A stretch of 64,000 bases of DNA from Nocardioides kribbensis (GCF_015070375.1 NZ_JADCLL010000009.1:124001-188000), one strand, 5' to 3'; numbered from the stretch's first letter, positions 42,093 to 51,081 are shown. Notes: generated from the sequence alone by a model not told the origin. Program-made: numbers and translations.

Positions 42093-42174
42093 GCTAGCAA
42101 TTGCTAGCGCTTGCAAGCGCTAGCACTGTGCACCGCCTCACACGGCCGGGCCTATTCCCGCTAGCACCGCTAGC
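42093..42174. promoter_or_regulatory. GCTAGC-cluster operator of the XRE-hbhA operon
   Basis: Five GCTAGC hexamers start at 42093, 42103, 42119, 42160 and 42169. The first two make a perfect 16-bp palindrome (GCTAGCAATTGCTAGC) and the second and third a perfect 22-bp palindrome (42103-42124); the last two are 9 bp apart as direct CGCTAGCAC repeats. Multiple overlapping dyads suggest cooperative binding of the XRE protein encoded next to it. Confidence 0.8.
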
Positions 42175-42192
42175 ACACCCTTCCGGATGAGC

Positions 42193-43173
42193 TCAGAAGC
42201 AGGCCGCGATCCGCCCGACCGGCACTCCCCCGCCCAGCAGCACCAGCTCACCCGTGCGCCGCACGGCCTCCCCGTCCACCCACTCCTCGGCGTCGACCCC
42301 GCTGCGCCGCAGCGCCTCGGCCATCAGCACCGGGCGCACCCGCGGGGCGCCGTCGTCGGTCTTCAGCGCGAAGGCCCGCCCGTCGGGCAGGGCGACGGCG
42401 TAGCAGGACTCCGCGCCCGCCTTGCCGATCGCACCCGGCAGGGCGGTGAGCAGGGTGAGCTCGTCGCGCCGGCTGCCCGACACGTTCTGCGGGAAGGCCC
42501 GGATCGCCTCGGCGATCCGGCGCTCGGGGCCGTCCTCGGCCACCGCGAGGGCGCGGAAGGCCCGTGCGAGACCGACCAGCGAGGTCGACAGCAGCGGCGC
42601 GCCGCACCCGTCGACGGCCACGGTGTCGACGGCCTCGCCGGTGAGCCGCTCGAAGGTGGTCCGGAGTGCGACCTGGAGCGGGTGGTCGGCGTCGCGGTAG
42701 GTCGCGAGGTCCCAGCCGTTGACCGCGCAGGTGACGAGCATGGCGGCGTGCTTGCCCGAGCAGTTCATCAGCACCGGCGCCTTGGCGCCGCCGGCGCGGA
42801 TGACGTCCTCACGGGCCTGGTCGTCGAGCGGGTAGTCGGCCGGCGTCAGCAGCAGGCTCTCGTCGAGCCCGGCGGTGGCGAGGATGCGCCGGACGCCGTC
42901 GATGTGGAAGGGCTCCCCGGAGTGTGACGCGCAGGCCAGCGCGAGCAGGTCGGGCGGCAGGTCGAGGCCGGCCTCGACCATGCCGAGGGCCTGCACCGGC
43001 TTGTTGCACGAGCGCGGCAGGATCGGCGTCTCGACCGCGCCGACCGACCACTCCACGGCTCCGTCGGCGCTCAGCGCCACGACCGATCCGTAGTGGTGGC
43101 CCTCGACGAATCCGGAGCGCTGGATCTCGGCGACGACGACGGGCATCTCGGCTGCTGGCTGGGCTGAGGACAT
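42193..43173 (-). CDS. Asparaginase, Rhizobium etli (ReAV) type
   Basis: A 326-residue L-asparaginase II family protein unrelated to the E. coli fold. Motifs: 'PRSCNKPVQALGMVEAG' (SxxK catalytic pair), 'ALACASHSGEPFHIDGV' (second serine), 'MNCSGKHAAML' and 'DGCGAP', which hold the Cys-Lys-Cys metal site known in R. etli ReAV. All appear intact. It would hydrolyse L-asparagine to aspartate and ammonia in the cytosol. It is downstream of the GCTAGC region but transcribed in the same direction toward it, and divergent from the CysC-like gene. Confidence 0.9.
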   Translation of the reverse strand: MSSAQPAAEMPVVVAEIQRSGFVEGHHYGSVVALSADGAVEWSVGAVETPILPRSCNKPVQALGMVEAGLDLPPDLLALACASHSGEPFHIDGVRRILATAGLDESLLLTPADYPLDDQAREDVIRAGGAKAPVLMNCSGKHAAMLVTCAVNGWDLATYRDADHPLQVALRTTFERLTGEAVDTVAVDGCGAPLLSTSLVGLARAFRALAVAEDGPERRIAEAIRAFPQNVSGSRRDELTLLTALPGAIGKAGAESCYAVALPDGRAFALKTDDGAPRVRPVLMAEALRRSGVDAEEWVDGEAVRRTGELVLLGGGVPVGRIAACF

Positions 43174-43248
43174 GCCCGCGAGGTTAGCCGCGTGCCTCGC
43201 TCCGACCGACGCCGAGTCGACCGCTCAAGTCCCCTCGATTACTCCGCT

Positions 43249-43254
43249 TAGGAT
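43249..43254 (+). promoter_or_regulatory. -10 hexamer for a leaderless cysC transcript
   Basis: TAGGAT (TANNNT) lies 7 nt before the GTG at 43262, which puts the expected transcription start on or next to the start codon. This decided the start chosen for the gene; the upstream ATG at 43253 overlaps the hexamer and is less likely. Confidence 0.55.
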
Positions 43255-43261
43255 GGCGGCC

Positions 43262-44545
43262 GTGCCTGCCTCCTCCGTGCCCCAGCACTGCCCGACCCCA
43301 CGAGAGCTCGACGACCTCGAGCTGCTCACCACCGGGGCCCTCGCGCCGCTGACGGGCTTCAACCAGGACGGCAGCGTCGTGACGCTGACCCTCCCGCCCG
43401 ACGTCGACGAGGCGGCCCGGGCCGCCGGTGCCATCGAGCTGGTCGACCCCGAGGGCCTGCCGCTGGCGCGCGCGCCCTGGCCGACCGGACCGGTCGAGGC
43501 CCTGACCCACGCGCAGTACGGTCCCTTCCGCGACCGCCACCTCTCCCCCGCCGCGGTCCGCGACCAGTACGCCGGCCGCACCTTCGTGCCCGTCGCCGGC
43601 CCGCTGGGCCTCGACCAGCTCGCGCGGCTGCGCGAGGTCGGCCCCGTCGCGCTGCTCGCCCTCGTCGGCACCGGCACGGCGGACCTGTCGCCGGTCGCAC
43701 TGGTCCGGGCCACGCTGGCCGCCGCCGCCTCGCTGCCCGACGCCGTCGTCGTGGCCGTGCCGCTGGCCTCCCACGAGGACGCCGAGGCCGACCACGCCCT
43801 CGGCGTGCAGGTCGTGGAGACCTTCGCCGCCGGCGACCCGGTGCTGGCCCTGCCCGACGCCGGCGACGACGCCGATCTCCCTGACGACGTCGCGGCCATC
43901 GTCGACCGCGACCGCCCGGCCCCCGAGGACCAGGGCCTGGTGCTCTTCTTCACCGGCCTCTCGGGCAGCGGCAAGTCGACCTTGGCCCAGGCGCTGATGG
44001 ACCGCGTGCTCGAGCAGGGCCGGCGCAGCCTGACCTCCCTCGACGGCGACGTCGTGCGCCGCAACCTCTCGGCCGGCCTGACCTTCTCCAAGGCCGACCG
44101 CGAGACCAACATCCGCCGCATCGGCTGGGTCGCCGCCGAGGTCTCCCGCCACGGCGGGCTGGCCGTGTGCAGCCCCATCGCCCCCTTCGACGAGACCCGC
44201 CAGCAGGTGCGCGAGATGGTCGACGCCGCCGGCGGCGCCTTCTTCCTGGTCCACGTCGCCACCCCGCTCGAGGAGTGCGAGCGGCGTGACCGCAAGGGGC
44301 TCTACGCCAAGGCCCGCCGCGGCGAGATCCCCGAGTTCACCGGCGTCTCCTCGCCCTACGAGGAGCCCACGGACGCCGACGTCCGCGTCGACACCACGGG
44401 CCGCTCCATCGACGACGCCCTCCACGACGTGCTCCTCGCCCTGCGCGACGCGGGCTACCTCGACCTCCTGTCGGGCGCTCACCGACCTGCGGCGCGTGTC
44501 GACTCCGCGACCCCCGCGACCCTGTCGACGGGGCCCACGCCGTGA
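43262..44545 (+). CDS. cysC: Adenylylsulfate kinase fused to a degenerate ATP-sulfurylase-like domain
   Basis: A 427-residue protein. Residues 1-~215 begin like the PUA-like domain of ATP sulfurylase ('PTPRELDDLELLTTGALAPLTGF') and continue with a Sat-like region, but the nucleotide-binding QxRN and HxGH motifs are not found, so sulfurylase activity is unlikely. Residues ~225-400 are a complete APS kinase: P-loop GLSGSGKST (232-240), 'LDGDVVRRNLSAGLTFSKADRETNIRRIGWVA', 'SPIAPFDETRQQVREMV', 'FFLVHVATPLEECERRDRKGLYAKAR'. It phosphorylates APS to PAPS. The active sulfurylase is CysDN at 47 kb. A TauE/SafE exporter follows 85 bp later. Confidence 0.9.
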   Translation: MPASSVPQHCPTPRELDDLELLTTGALAPLTGFNQDGSVVTLTLPPDVDEAARAAGAIELVDPEGLPLARAPWPTGPVEALTHAQYGPFRDRHLSPAAVRDQYAGRTFVPVAGPLGLDQLARLREVGPVALLALVGTGTADLSPVALVRATLAAAASLPDAVVVAVPLASHEDAEADHALGVQVVETFAAGDPVLALPDAGDDADLPDDVAAIVDRDRPAPEDQGLVLFFTGLSGSGKSTLAQALMDRVLEQGRRSLTSLDGDVVRRNLSAGLTFSKADRETNIRRIGWVAAEVSRHGGLAVCSPIAPFDETRQQVREMVDAAGGAFFLVHVATPLEECERRDRKGLYAKARRGEIPEFTGVSSPYEEPTDADVRVDTTGRSIDDALHDVLLALRDAGYLDLLSGAHRPAARVDSATPATLSTGPTP

Positions 44546-44630
44546 GCGCGCCCGCGTCGCCCGCCACCCGGATCGATGATCTCCTGCGCGTCGTCGTCCC
44601 TGCCCTCCTCGGATCCAGGAGGATCCCCGC

Positions 44631-45689
44631 ATGACCGAGATCCTCACCCTGACCGCGCTCTCGATCCTCGCGGCGGGCTTCCTCGTCGGGATCGTCGTGG
44701 GGCTGACCGGCATGGGCGGCGGCGCCCTGATGACGCCGGCCCTGATCTTCCTCGGCGTCGGCGGCGGTGAGGCGGCCACGATCGTGACCGCCGACCTCAC
44801 CGCGGCGGCCGTCTACAAGACCGGCGGTGCCGCCGTGCACGCCAAGGAGGGCTCTCCGAACTTCAGGATGGCGGGCTGGCTGATCCTCGGCTCGGTGCCG
44901 ATGGCCTTCGCCGGGCCCTATCTCGTGCACTTCTTCACCACCGACGAGGAGCAGCTCGACCGCGTCCTGAAGCTCAGCATCGGCTTCGCGCTGCTGCTGG
45001 CCGCCTTCACCTACGCGCTGCGGCTCTACGTCAACCTGCGCCGCGTGCGCGCCGGCGGCCCCACCGGCGACCCCGACCCCAAGGTCCGTCCGATCCCCAC
45101 GCTGCTCGTGGGCGCCCTGGGCGGCATCCTGGTCGGCATCACCAGCGTCGGCTCCGGCTCGGTCATCATGATCGCCCTGCTCATGCTCTACCCCGGTCTG
45201 TCCGCGGTGAAGCTGGTCGGCACCGACCTGGTCCAGGCCGTGCCGCTCGTGCTCGCCGCGGCCATCTCCAACATCGCCATCAACGGCCTCGACTGGGGCA
45301 TCGCGATCCCGCTCATCATCGGATCGGTGCCCGGCACCATCCTGGGCAGCAAGATCGCCCCCAAGGTGCCGCAGTCGTTCATCCGCCGCGGCATCGTGGT
45401 CGTGCTGACCATGTCGGGCGTCGCGCTGCTCGACAAGGCCGGCTGGGCGCCCCTGGGCCGCGAGGAGACCCACCCGGTCCTCATCGGCGTCATCGGCCTG
45501 GTCATGGCCGTGCTGGTGCCCGTCGTCTGGGGCTTCCTGCGCAAGGGTCAGGGGCTGCCGATGTTCGGCGCCCCGACCGTCTCCGAGCTCGACTCGTGGT
45601 CCTACGGCGGCTCGCGCACCGACCGTGCGGCCGCACGGGCGGGCGTCGGGGAGGGCTCAGGCCCGACCGACGACCGGCCAGTCGGTTAG
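44631..45689 (+). CDS. Sulfite exporter TauE/SafE family protein
   Basis: A 352-residue membrane protein with eight or more helices and the two TauE/SafE repeats: '[31 protein letters not shown]' and '[43 protein letters not shown]'. It probably exports sulfite or a related sulfonate anion, or takes up sulfate-like ions, in keeping with the neighbouring sulfur genes. The ATG is preceded by GGATCCAGGAGGATC. Its last 33 bp overlap the 3' end of gmd on the opposite strand. Confidence 0.9.
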   Translation: MTEILTLTALSILAAGFLVGIVVGLTGMGGGALMTPALIFLGVGGGEAATIVTADLTAAAVYKTGGAAVHAKEGSPNFRMAGWLILGSVPMAFAGPYLVHFFTTDEEQLDRVLKLSIGFALLLAAFTYALRLYVNLRRVRAGGPTGDPDPKVRPIPTLLVGALGGILVGITSVGSGSVIMIALLMLYPGLSAVKLVGTDLVQAVPLVLAAAISNIAINGLDWGIAIPLIIGSVPGTILGSKIAPKVPQSFIRRGIVVVLTMSGVALLDKAGWAPLGREETHPVLIGVIGLVMAVLVPVVWGFLRKGQGLPMFGAPTVSELDSWSYGGSRTDRAAARAGVGEGSGPTDDRPVG

Positions 45690-46694
45690 CACCGGGCGGT
45701 CGATCCAGGTCGGACCCTCGTGCTCGAGGGCCTCGAGGTCGGCGTCGACCATGAGCCGGGCCAGCTCCGGCACGTGCACGGTGGCCTTCCAGCCCAGCTC
45801 GGCCTCGGCCCTGCCCGGATCGCCCAGCAGCGCGTCCACCTCGGTGGGCCGCAGGTAGCGCTCGTCGAAGCGGACGTGGCGCTCCCAGTCGAGGCCGACG
45901 TGGTCGAAGGCCGCCGCGACGAAGTCGCGCACGCTGAAGTCGCGGCCGGTCGCGAGGACGTAGTCCTGCGGCTCGTCGGCCTGCATCATCCGCCACATGC
46001 CCTCGACGTACTCCGGGGCGTAGCCCCAGTCGCGGACCGCGTCGAGGTTGCCGAGGTAGACGTGGTCGGCCCGGCCGGTCTTGATCGCCGCCACCGCGCG
46101 CGTCACCTTGCGGGTCAGGAAGGTCTCCCCGCGACGGGGGGACTCGTGGTTGAAGAGGATGCCGCTGACCGCGAACATCCCGTAGCCGTCGCGGTAGTTG
46201 CGGGTCATCCAGTGCGCGAAGACCTTCGAGACGCCGTACGGCGAGCGCGGGTGCAGCGCGGTCTCCTCGCTCTGCGGCGGGTTCACCGCGCCGAACATCT
46301 CCGAGCTCGACGCCTGGTAGAACCGCGCCGGCACGCCGCTGGCCCGCACCGCCTCGAGCAGCCGCACGGCCCCCACACCGGTGACGTCGGTGGTGTGGGC
46401 CGGCTCGTCGAAGCTGACCCTGACGTGCGACTGCGCGGCCAGGTTGTAGACCTCGTCGGGCTGCACCCGCTCGACGAGCTGGATCAGCCGTCCGGCGTCG
46501 GTGATGTCGCCGTGGTGGAGCAGCAGACGCGCGTCGGGGTCGTGGACGTCCTGGTAGAGGTGGTCGATCCGCGAGGTGTTGAAGGTGGAGGACCTCCGGA
46601 GGAGGCCGTGCACCTCGTAGCCCTTGCCGAGCAGCAGCTCGGCCAGGTAGGAGCCGTCCTGCCCGGTGATACCGGTGATGAGAGCGCGCTTCAT
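45657..46694 (-). CDS. gmd: GDP-mannose 4,6-dehydratase
   Basis: A 345-residue extended SDR. '[37 protein letters not shown]' is the NADP-binding start of Gmd, then '[16 protein letters not shown]', '[12 protein letters not shown]' (catalytic Ser/Glu), '[13 protein letters not shown]' (YxxxK) and '[21 protein letters not shown]'. It converts GDP-D-mannose to GDP-4-keto-6-deoxy-D-mannose, precursor of GDP-fucose, -rhamnose or -perosamine. No GDP-fucose synthase or RMD reductase is adjacent, so the final sugar is unknown. It likely serves the surface-polysaccharide genes at 27-38 kb. Confidence 0.96.
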   Translation of the reverse strand: MKRALITGITGQDGSYLAELLLGKGYEVHGLLRRSSTFNTSRIDHLYQDVHDPDARLLLHHGDITDAGRLIQLVERVQPDEVYNLAAQSHVRVSFDEPAHTTDVTGVGAVRLLEAVRASGVPARFYQASSSEMFGAVNPPQSEETALHPRSPYGVSKVFAHWMTRNYRDGYGMFAVSGILFNHESPRRGETFLTRKVTRAVAAIKTGRADHVYLGNLDAVRDWGYAPEYVEGMWRMMQADEPQDYVLATGRDFSVRDFVAAAFDHVGLDWERHVRFDERYLRPTEVDALLGDPGRAEAELGWKATVHVPELARLMVDADLEALEHEGPTWIDRPVLTDWPVVGRA

Positions 46695-46864
46695 GGAACC
46701 CCTGCGTCCGACGATGGTGACGCAACGCTAGCGGGGGCCCGGACCGCCGACCGCCCCCGCCGCCCCCGCGACCGCCGGTGCGCACCGGGCCGTCCTCCCG
46801 GCCGGCTTTGTGCCCTATGACGCGCGACAACGTGGACGTTTCATGCCCCGGGCCGCGCCGGGTC

Positions 46865-46870
46865 TACGAT
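46865..46870 (+). promoter_or_regulatory. Putative -10 of the cysDN operon
   Basis: TACGAT (TANNNT) lies 35 bp before the cysD ATG. Transcription from about 46877 would leave a short leader containing the GAGGAGAGG ribosome site. No clear -35 and no riboswitch-like structure were seen in the 210-bp gmd-cysD region. Confidence 0.45.
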
Positions 46871-46905
46871 GAGGGCTGCTGTCCCGAGGAGAGGTCCCCT
46901 TTCGC

Positions 46906-47820
46906 ATGCCCGAAACGCACGCCGACTACCGGCTGAGCCAGCTCGACCAGCTGGAAGCGGAGTCGATCCACATCTTCCGTGAGGTCGCAGCGGAGTTCGA
47001 GAAGCCCGTCCTGATGTTCTCGGGCGGCAAGGACTCCATCGTGATGCTCCGCCTCGCCGAGAAGGCCTTCTACCCCGCGAAGATCCCCTTCCCGGTGCTG
47101 CAGGTCGACACCGGTCTGGACTTCCCCGAGGTGCTCGCCACCCGCGACTCCTGGGCCGAGCGCCTGGGCCTGCGCCTGATCGTGGCCTCGGTCGACCAGG
47201 CCATCGCCGACGGCATCGTCGTCGACGACGGCAAGACCAGCCGCAACCGCCTGCAGATCGGCACGCTGCTGAACGCGCTGGAGGAGGGCCAGTTCACGGC
47301 CGCCTTCGGTGGCGGTCGCCGCGACGAGGAGAAGGCCCGCGCCAAGGAGCGCGTCTACTCCCACCGCGACGAGTTCGGCCAGTGGGACCCGAAGATGCAG
47401 CGTCCCGAGCTGTGGAGCCTCTACAACGGGCGCCTGCACGAGGGCGAGCACATGCGCATCTTCCCGATCTCCAACTGGACCGAGCTGGACATCTGGGACT
47501 ACATCGGTCGCGAGGGCATCGAGATCCCCTCGATCTACTACTCCCACCAGCGCCGCGTCTTCGAGCGCGACGGCATGCTGCTCAGCGAGAACGACCTCAA
47601 CCCGCTGCGCGCGGGCGAGACCGTCACCGAGCGCACCGTCCGCTTCCGCACCGTGGGCGACCTCAGCCAGACCGGCTGCGTGGAGTCGGACGCCGACACC
47701 ATCGAGAAGATCATCGAGGAGGTGGCGGTCGCCCGGGTCACCGAGCGTGGCGCCACCCGCGGCGACGACCGCTTCTCCGAGGCCGCCATGGAAGACCGCA
47801 AGAAGGAGGGCTACTTCTGA
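46906..47820 (+). CDS. cysD: Sulfate adenylyltransferase subunit 2
   Basis: The 304-residue N-type ATP-pyrophosphatase subunit of heterodimeric ATP sulfurylase, forming APS from ATP and sulfate with CysN. The PP-loop SGGKDS is at residues 39-44; 'FPVLQVDTGLDFPEV', 'FGGGRRDEEKARAKERVYSHRDEFGQWDP' and 'RIFPISNWTELDIWDYI' are CysD signatures. The gene is preceded by GAGGAGAGG and overlaps cysN by one base (TGATG). First gene of the cysDN operon. Confidence 0.97.
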   Translation: MPETHADYRLSQLDQLEAESIHIFREVAAEFEKPVLMFSGGKDSIVMLRLAEKAFYPAKIPFPVLQVDTGLDFPEVLATRDSWAERLGLRLIVASVDQAIADGIVVDDGKTSRNRLQIGTLLNALEEGQFTAAFGGGRRDEEKARAKERVYSHRDEFGQWDPKMQRPELWSLYNGRLHEGEHMRIFPISNWTELDIWDYIGREGIEIPSIYYSHQRRVFERDGMLLSENDLNPLRAGETVTERTVRFRTVGDLSQTGCVESDADTIEKIIEEVAVARVTERGATRGDDRFSEAAMEDRKKEGYF

Positions 47821-49115
47821 TGGCCGCCAGCGACACCGAGACCACCGAGACCATCACCACCAACATGGACCTCCTGCGGTTCGCGACCGCCGGGTCGGTC
47901 GACGACGGCAAGTCGACCCTCATCGGTCGCCTGCTGCTCGACTCCAAGTCGATCTTCGAGGACCAGATGGAGGCCGTCGAGGCCACCAGCCAGTCCAAGG
48001 GCTACGACTACACCGACCTCGCGCTGCTGACCGACGGTCTGCGCTCCGAGCGCGAGCAGGGCATCACGATCGACGTGGCCTACCGCTACTTCGCGACGCC
48101 CAACCGCAAGTTCATCATCGCCGACACCCCGGGCCACGTGCAGTACACCCGCAACATGGTCACCGGTGCCTCCACCGCCGACCTCGGTCTGGTGCTCGTC
48201 GACGCCCGTCAGGGCCTCACCGAGCAGTCGCGCCGCCACGCGGTGATCCTGTCGCTGCTGCGGGTGCCCCACCTCGTGCTCGCGGTGAACAAGATGGACC
48301 TCGTCGACTACTCCCAGGAGGTCTACGAGAAGATCCACGCCGAGTTCACCCAGTTCGCGACGAAGCTCAACATCCCCGACCTCGAGGTCATCCCGATCTC
48401 GGCCCTGGCCGGCGACAACGTCGTCAACCGATCCGAGAACATGGGCTGGTACTCCGGGCCCACCCTCATGCACCACCTCGAGCACGTGCACGTCGCCTCC
48501 GACCGCGACCTCATCGACGCGCGCTTCCCCGTGCAGTACGTCGTGCGCCCGAAGTCCGACGAGCACCACGACTACCGCGGCTACGGCGGCCAGGTCGCCG
48601 GCGGCGTGCTCAAGCCGGGCGACGAGGTGGTCGTGCTGCCCAGCGGCATGACCTCGAAGATCGCCGGCATCGACCTCTTCGACCAGGAGGTCACCGAGGC
48701 GTTCCCGCCCATGTCGGTGACCGTGCGCCTCGAGGACGACGTCGACGTCTCGCGCGGCGACATGATCGCCCGGGTCAAGAACGCCCCGCAGCCCAGCCAG
48801 GACATCGACGCGATGGTCTGCTGGATGACCACGGCGCCGCTCAAGCCGCGCCAGAAGCTGGCCATCAAGCACACCACCCGCAACGCCCGCGCCCTGGTCA
48901 AGGACATCCAGTACCGCCTGGACGTCAACTCGCTGCACCGCGACCAGGAGACCAAGGAGCTCGGGGTCAACGAGATCGGTCGCGTCACCCTGCGCACCAC
49001 GGTGCCGCTGCTGTGCGACCCGTACTCGAAGAACCGCACCACCGGCTCGTTCATCCTCATCGACGAGGCCACCGGCATCACCGTCGGCGCCGGCATGATC
49101 AACAACGCCGGCTGA
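47820..49115 (+). CDS. cysN: Sulfate adenylyltransferase subunit 1 (GTPase)
   Basis: A 431-residue EF-Tu-like GTPase that drives sulfate adenylation in CysDN. G1 GSVDDGKST (25-33), 'SEREQGITIDVAYRYF' (switch I), 'DTPGHVQYTRNM' (G3) and 'AVNKMDLVDY' (G4) are intact, followed by two beta-barrel domains. Unlike mycobacterial CysNC it stops after the barrels without a fused APS kinase; that activity is encoded separately at 43.3-44.5 kb. A perfect terminator lies 18 bp downstream. Confidence 0.96.
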   Translation: MAASDTETTETITTNMDLLRFATAGSVDDGKSTLIGRLLLDSKSIFEDQMEAVEATSQSKGYDYTDLALLTDGLRSEREQGITIDVAYRYFATPNRKFIIADTPGHVQYTRNMVTGASTADLGLVLVDARQGLTEQSRRHAVILSLLRVPHLVLAVNKMDLVDYSQEVYEKIHAEFTQFATKLNIPDLEVIPISALAGDNVVNRSENMGWYSGPTLMHHLEHVHVASDRDLIDARFPVQYVVRPKSDEHHDYRGYGGQVAGGVLKPGDEVVVLPSGMTSKIAGIDLFDQEVTEAFPPMSVTVRLEDDVDVSRGDMIARVKNAPQPSQDIDAMVCWMTTAPLKPRQKLAIKHTTRNARALVKDIQYRLDVNSLHRDQETKELGVNEIGRVTLRTTVPLLCDPYSKNRTTGSFILIDEATGITVGAGMINNAG

Positions 49116-49133
49116 TCCACGCCCAGCACGACA

Positions 49134-49163
49134 AAGGCCCCCGACCGCGAGGTCGGGGGCCTT
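49134..49163. terminator. Terminator after cysDN
   Basis: Perfect 13-bp arms AAGGCCCCCGACC/GGTCGGGGGCCTT with a GCGA tetraloop, flanked by AAA and TT. It lies between the convergent cysN and sseC genes and can act on both strands. Confidence 0.9.
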
Positions 49164-49199
49164 CGTGCGTGACGCGCAGGCGGCGCCTGCGCGTGAGGC

Positions 49200-49496
49200 T
49201 CAGATCGCGACGACGACCTCGGCCACGCTGCCGACGGCGGCGTGGACCCTCTTGTCGACGGGCTCGGCCTTGGGGGCGAGGGTGCGCAGGGTCCACTCCC
49301 CCTCGCCGGCGAAGAACCGGAAGTGACCGGTGGCCGAGGTCGGGACCTCGGCGGTGAACTCGCCGGTGCGGTCGAGCAGGCGCACGTAGGCGTTGCCGAC
49401 GGGCTCGCCGTCACGCACGACCTGGCCCTGCACGATGGCCTCCTTGGCGACGTTGACGCCGTCGAGGGACAGACCGCCCTCGGTCGCGCCGCACAT
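49200..49496 (-). CDS. sseC: DUF1416 family protein SseC
   Basis: A 98-residue protein starting 'MCGATEGGLSLDGVNVAKEAIVQGQVVRDG' followed by a transthyretin-like beta-sandwich ('PVGNAYVRLLDRTGEFTAEVPTSATGHFRFFAGEGEWTLRTL'). This is the SseC/DUF1416 family that always accompanies CysA-type thiosulfate sulfurtransferases in actinobacteria. Its exact role is unknown; the conserved MCGA cysteine may take part in sulfur transfer. Start overlaps the upstream stop by one base, so the two are coupled. Confidence 0.92.
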   Translation of the reverse strand: MCGATEGGLSLDGVNVAKEAIVQGQVVRDGEPVGNAYVRLLDRTGEFTAEVPTSATGHFRFFAGEGEWTLRTLAPKAEPVDKRVHAAVGSVAEVVVAI

Positions 49497-50359
49497 CAGG
49501 CGCCCTGCCCGTCGGCCTGGCCGGGCTCGTCGCCGAGGGCGACGGGCACGCCGACGAGCGAGCCGTACTCGGTCCAGGAGCCGTCGTAGTTCTTGACGTT
49601 CTGGTGTCCGAGGAGCTCCTTGAGCACGAACCAGGTCAGCGACGAGCGCTCACCGATGCGGCACAGGGCGATGGTGTCCTTGGAGTCGTCGATGCCGGCC
49701 TCGGCGTAGAGGGCCTTGAGGTCCTCGTCGGACTTGAAGGTGCCGTCGTCGTTGCAGTTCTTGCTCCACGGCACGTTGATCGAGGTCGGCACGTGGCCGG
49801 CGCGCTGGGCCTGCTCCTGCGGGAGGTGGGCCGGGGCGAGGAGGCGACCGGCGTACTCGTCGGGGCTGCGCACGTCGACGAGGTTCTGCGCGCCGATGGC
49901 GGCCACGGTGTCGTCGCGGAAGGCGCGGATGGAGCGGTCCTGCTCCGAGGCGGTGTAGCTGGCCTTGTCGCGGGTGGGCAGCTCGTCGGTGAGCTCACGG
50001 GAGTCGAGCTCCCACTTCTTGCGACCGCCGTCCATGAGCTTGACGTCGTCGTGGCCGTAGAGCTTGAAGTACCAGTAGGCGTAGGCCGCGAACCAGTTGT
50101 TGTTGCCGCCATAGAGGATCACGGTGTCGTCGTTGGAGACGCCGCGCTCGGAGAGCAGCGCCGAGAACTGGTCCTTGGCGACGAAGTCGCGGCGCACCTG
50201 GTCCTGGAGGTCGGTGGTCCAGTCGAGCTTGATGGCGCCCTTGATGTGGCCCTTGTCGTAGGACGTGGTGTCCTCGTCGACCTCGATGACGACGACCTTC
50301 GGGTCGTCGAGGTGGTCCTCGACCCACTGGGTCGAGACGAGGGAGTTCTCGCGGCTCAT
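49496..50359 (-). CDS. cysA: Thiosulfate sulfurtransferase (rhodanese)
   Basis: A 287-residue two-domain rhodanese. The N-terminal inactive domain ('VSTQWVEDHLDDPKVVVIEVDED') is followed by the catalytic domain with active-site Cys233 in 'CRIGERSS'. It moves sulfane sulfur from thiosulfate to thiol or cyanide acceptors. The sequence fits mycobacterial CysA2/CysA3. It is the middle gene of the leader-DUF4395-cysA-sseC operon, so it is expected to respond to cysteine supply. Confidence 0.95.
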   Translation of the reverse strand: MSRENSLVSTQWVEDHLDDPKVVVIEVDEDTTSYDKGHIKGAIKLDWTTDLQDQVRRDFVAKDQFSALLSERGVSNDDTVILYGGNNNWFAAYAYWYFKLYGHDDVKLMDGGRKKWELDSRELTDELPTRDKASYTASEQDRSIRAFRDDTVAAIGAQNLVDVRSPDEYAGRLLAPAHLPQEQAQRAGHVPTSINVPWSKNCNDDGTFKSDEDLKALYAEAGIDDSKDTIALCRIGERSSLTWFVLKELLGHQNVKNYDGSWTEYGSLVGVPVALGDEPGQADGQGA

Positions 50360-50426
50360 GTCATTACCTTTCTGTTGCGCCCTGCGGCGCGGGGGTCTGG
50401 TGTGTGCTTCGTCGGAGGGACGGCGC

Positions 50427-50882
50427 TCAGGCGGTGGCGCGCTTGATCAGGAGGTACATCTCGCAGCCCAGGCAGAACCGGAAGACGGCGTTGAGCAGGG
50501 CGGCGACGAGGGCGAGGCCGATCGCGACCTGCGCGAGCAGCACGACGCCGGTCAGGTAGCCGACCAGGGCGACCAGGGTGAAGACGAGACCCACCGTCTG
50601 CGCGAAGCGCGGCGGGGCCGGGTCCTCGAGCTCGTCGGGCGGCGAGAGCCGCGGGCGCACGACGGTGCGGAACAGCCAGGCGTGGGGCGTGTGCTGCACG
50701 CCGCGCGCCGCCCCGAGGGCGAAGAACGCGGCCTGCACCGCCGTGAGCACGGCTGCCGGGGTCGGCGGTAGGACCAGCACGACCAGGAGGACGACCGCGG
50801 TGAGCGTGGCGGTGAGCTGCGGCCCCCGGGGGTCGATGCCGGCGCCGGTCGGGGCGGACGGGCGGGTGCTGGTGGTGGACAT
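50427..50882 (-). CDS. DUF4395 family membrane protein
   Basis: A 151-residue protein with about four helices, starting after a polar tail with 'IDPRGPQLTATLTAVVLLVVLVL'. 'FCLGCEMYLLIKR' near the C-terminus is the DUF4395 cysteine pair, which suggests redox or persulfide handling in the membrane. It is the first structural gene behind the cysteine leader peptide and 67 bp upstream of cysA. DUF4395 genes commonly neighbour rhodanese and thioredoxin genes in actinobacteria. Confidence 0.88.
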   Translation of the reverse strand: MSTTSTRPSAPTGAGIDPRGPQLTATLTAVVLLVVLVLPPTPAAVLTAVQAAFFALGAARGVQHTPHAWLFRTVVRPRLSPPDELEDPAPPRFAQTVGLVFTLVALVGYLTGVVLLAQVAIGLALVAALLNAVFRFCLGCEMYLLIKRATA

Positions 50883-51003
50883 GTCTCTCCTGCTCGGACG
50901 AGGGCGGCGGCGCCGGAGCGCCTCGCTGGCGGGTCGAGGGACGACCGCACCGAGATTACTGCACTGGATCAGTCGACTTACGAGTCGAGACGCGGCAGCT
51001 CGG
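50883..51003 (-). other. Putative attenuator segment between leader peptide and DUF4395
   Basis: The 121 bp after the leader-peptide stop include inverted repeats TCGACT/AGTCGA (about 50972-50987) and a GC-rich GGCGC-CGGA-GCGCC hairpin (near 50909-50925). They could form the competing structures of a ribosome-mediated attenuator. I did not fold the RNA. Confidence 0.4.
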
Positions 51004-51081
51004 TCAGAGCATGCGACACAGCGAGGAGCGCACGCGGCAGTGGTCCACTGCGCGTCGCTTCGTCAGCCAGGTCGAGGACAT
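51004..51081 (-). CDS. Cysteine-containing leader peptide of a sulfur operon
   Basis: A 25-codon ORF starting MSSTWLTKRRA and ending VDHCRVRSSLCRML. The C-terminal part matches the pattern of actinobacterial leader peptides annotated before sulfur and cysteine genes (VDLCRVxSALCR). The two cysteine codons (TGC, TGT) near the end are suited to sensing charged tRNA-Cys by ribosome stalling. It lies upstream of DUF4395-cysA-sseC on the same strand. A TACCCT hexamer is 6 nt before its ATG, so the mRNA probably begins at the start codon. Confidence 0.75.
   Translation of the reverse strand: MSSTWLTKRRAVDHCRVRSSLCRML

Noticed and set aside
46695..46905. Possible SAM or cysteine-linked riboswitch before cysDN
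   Set aside because: The 210-bp region contains no recognisable aptamer core or terminator; only a -10 box and ribosome site were identified.
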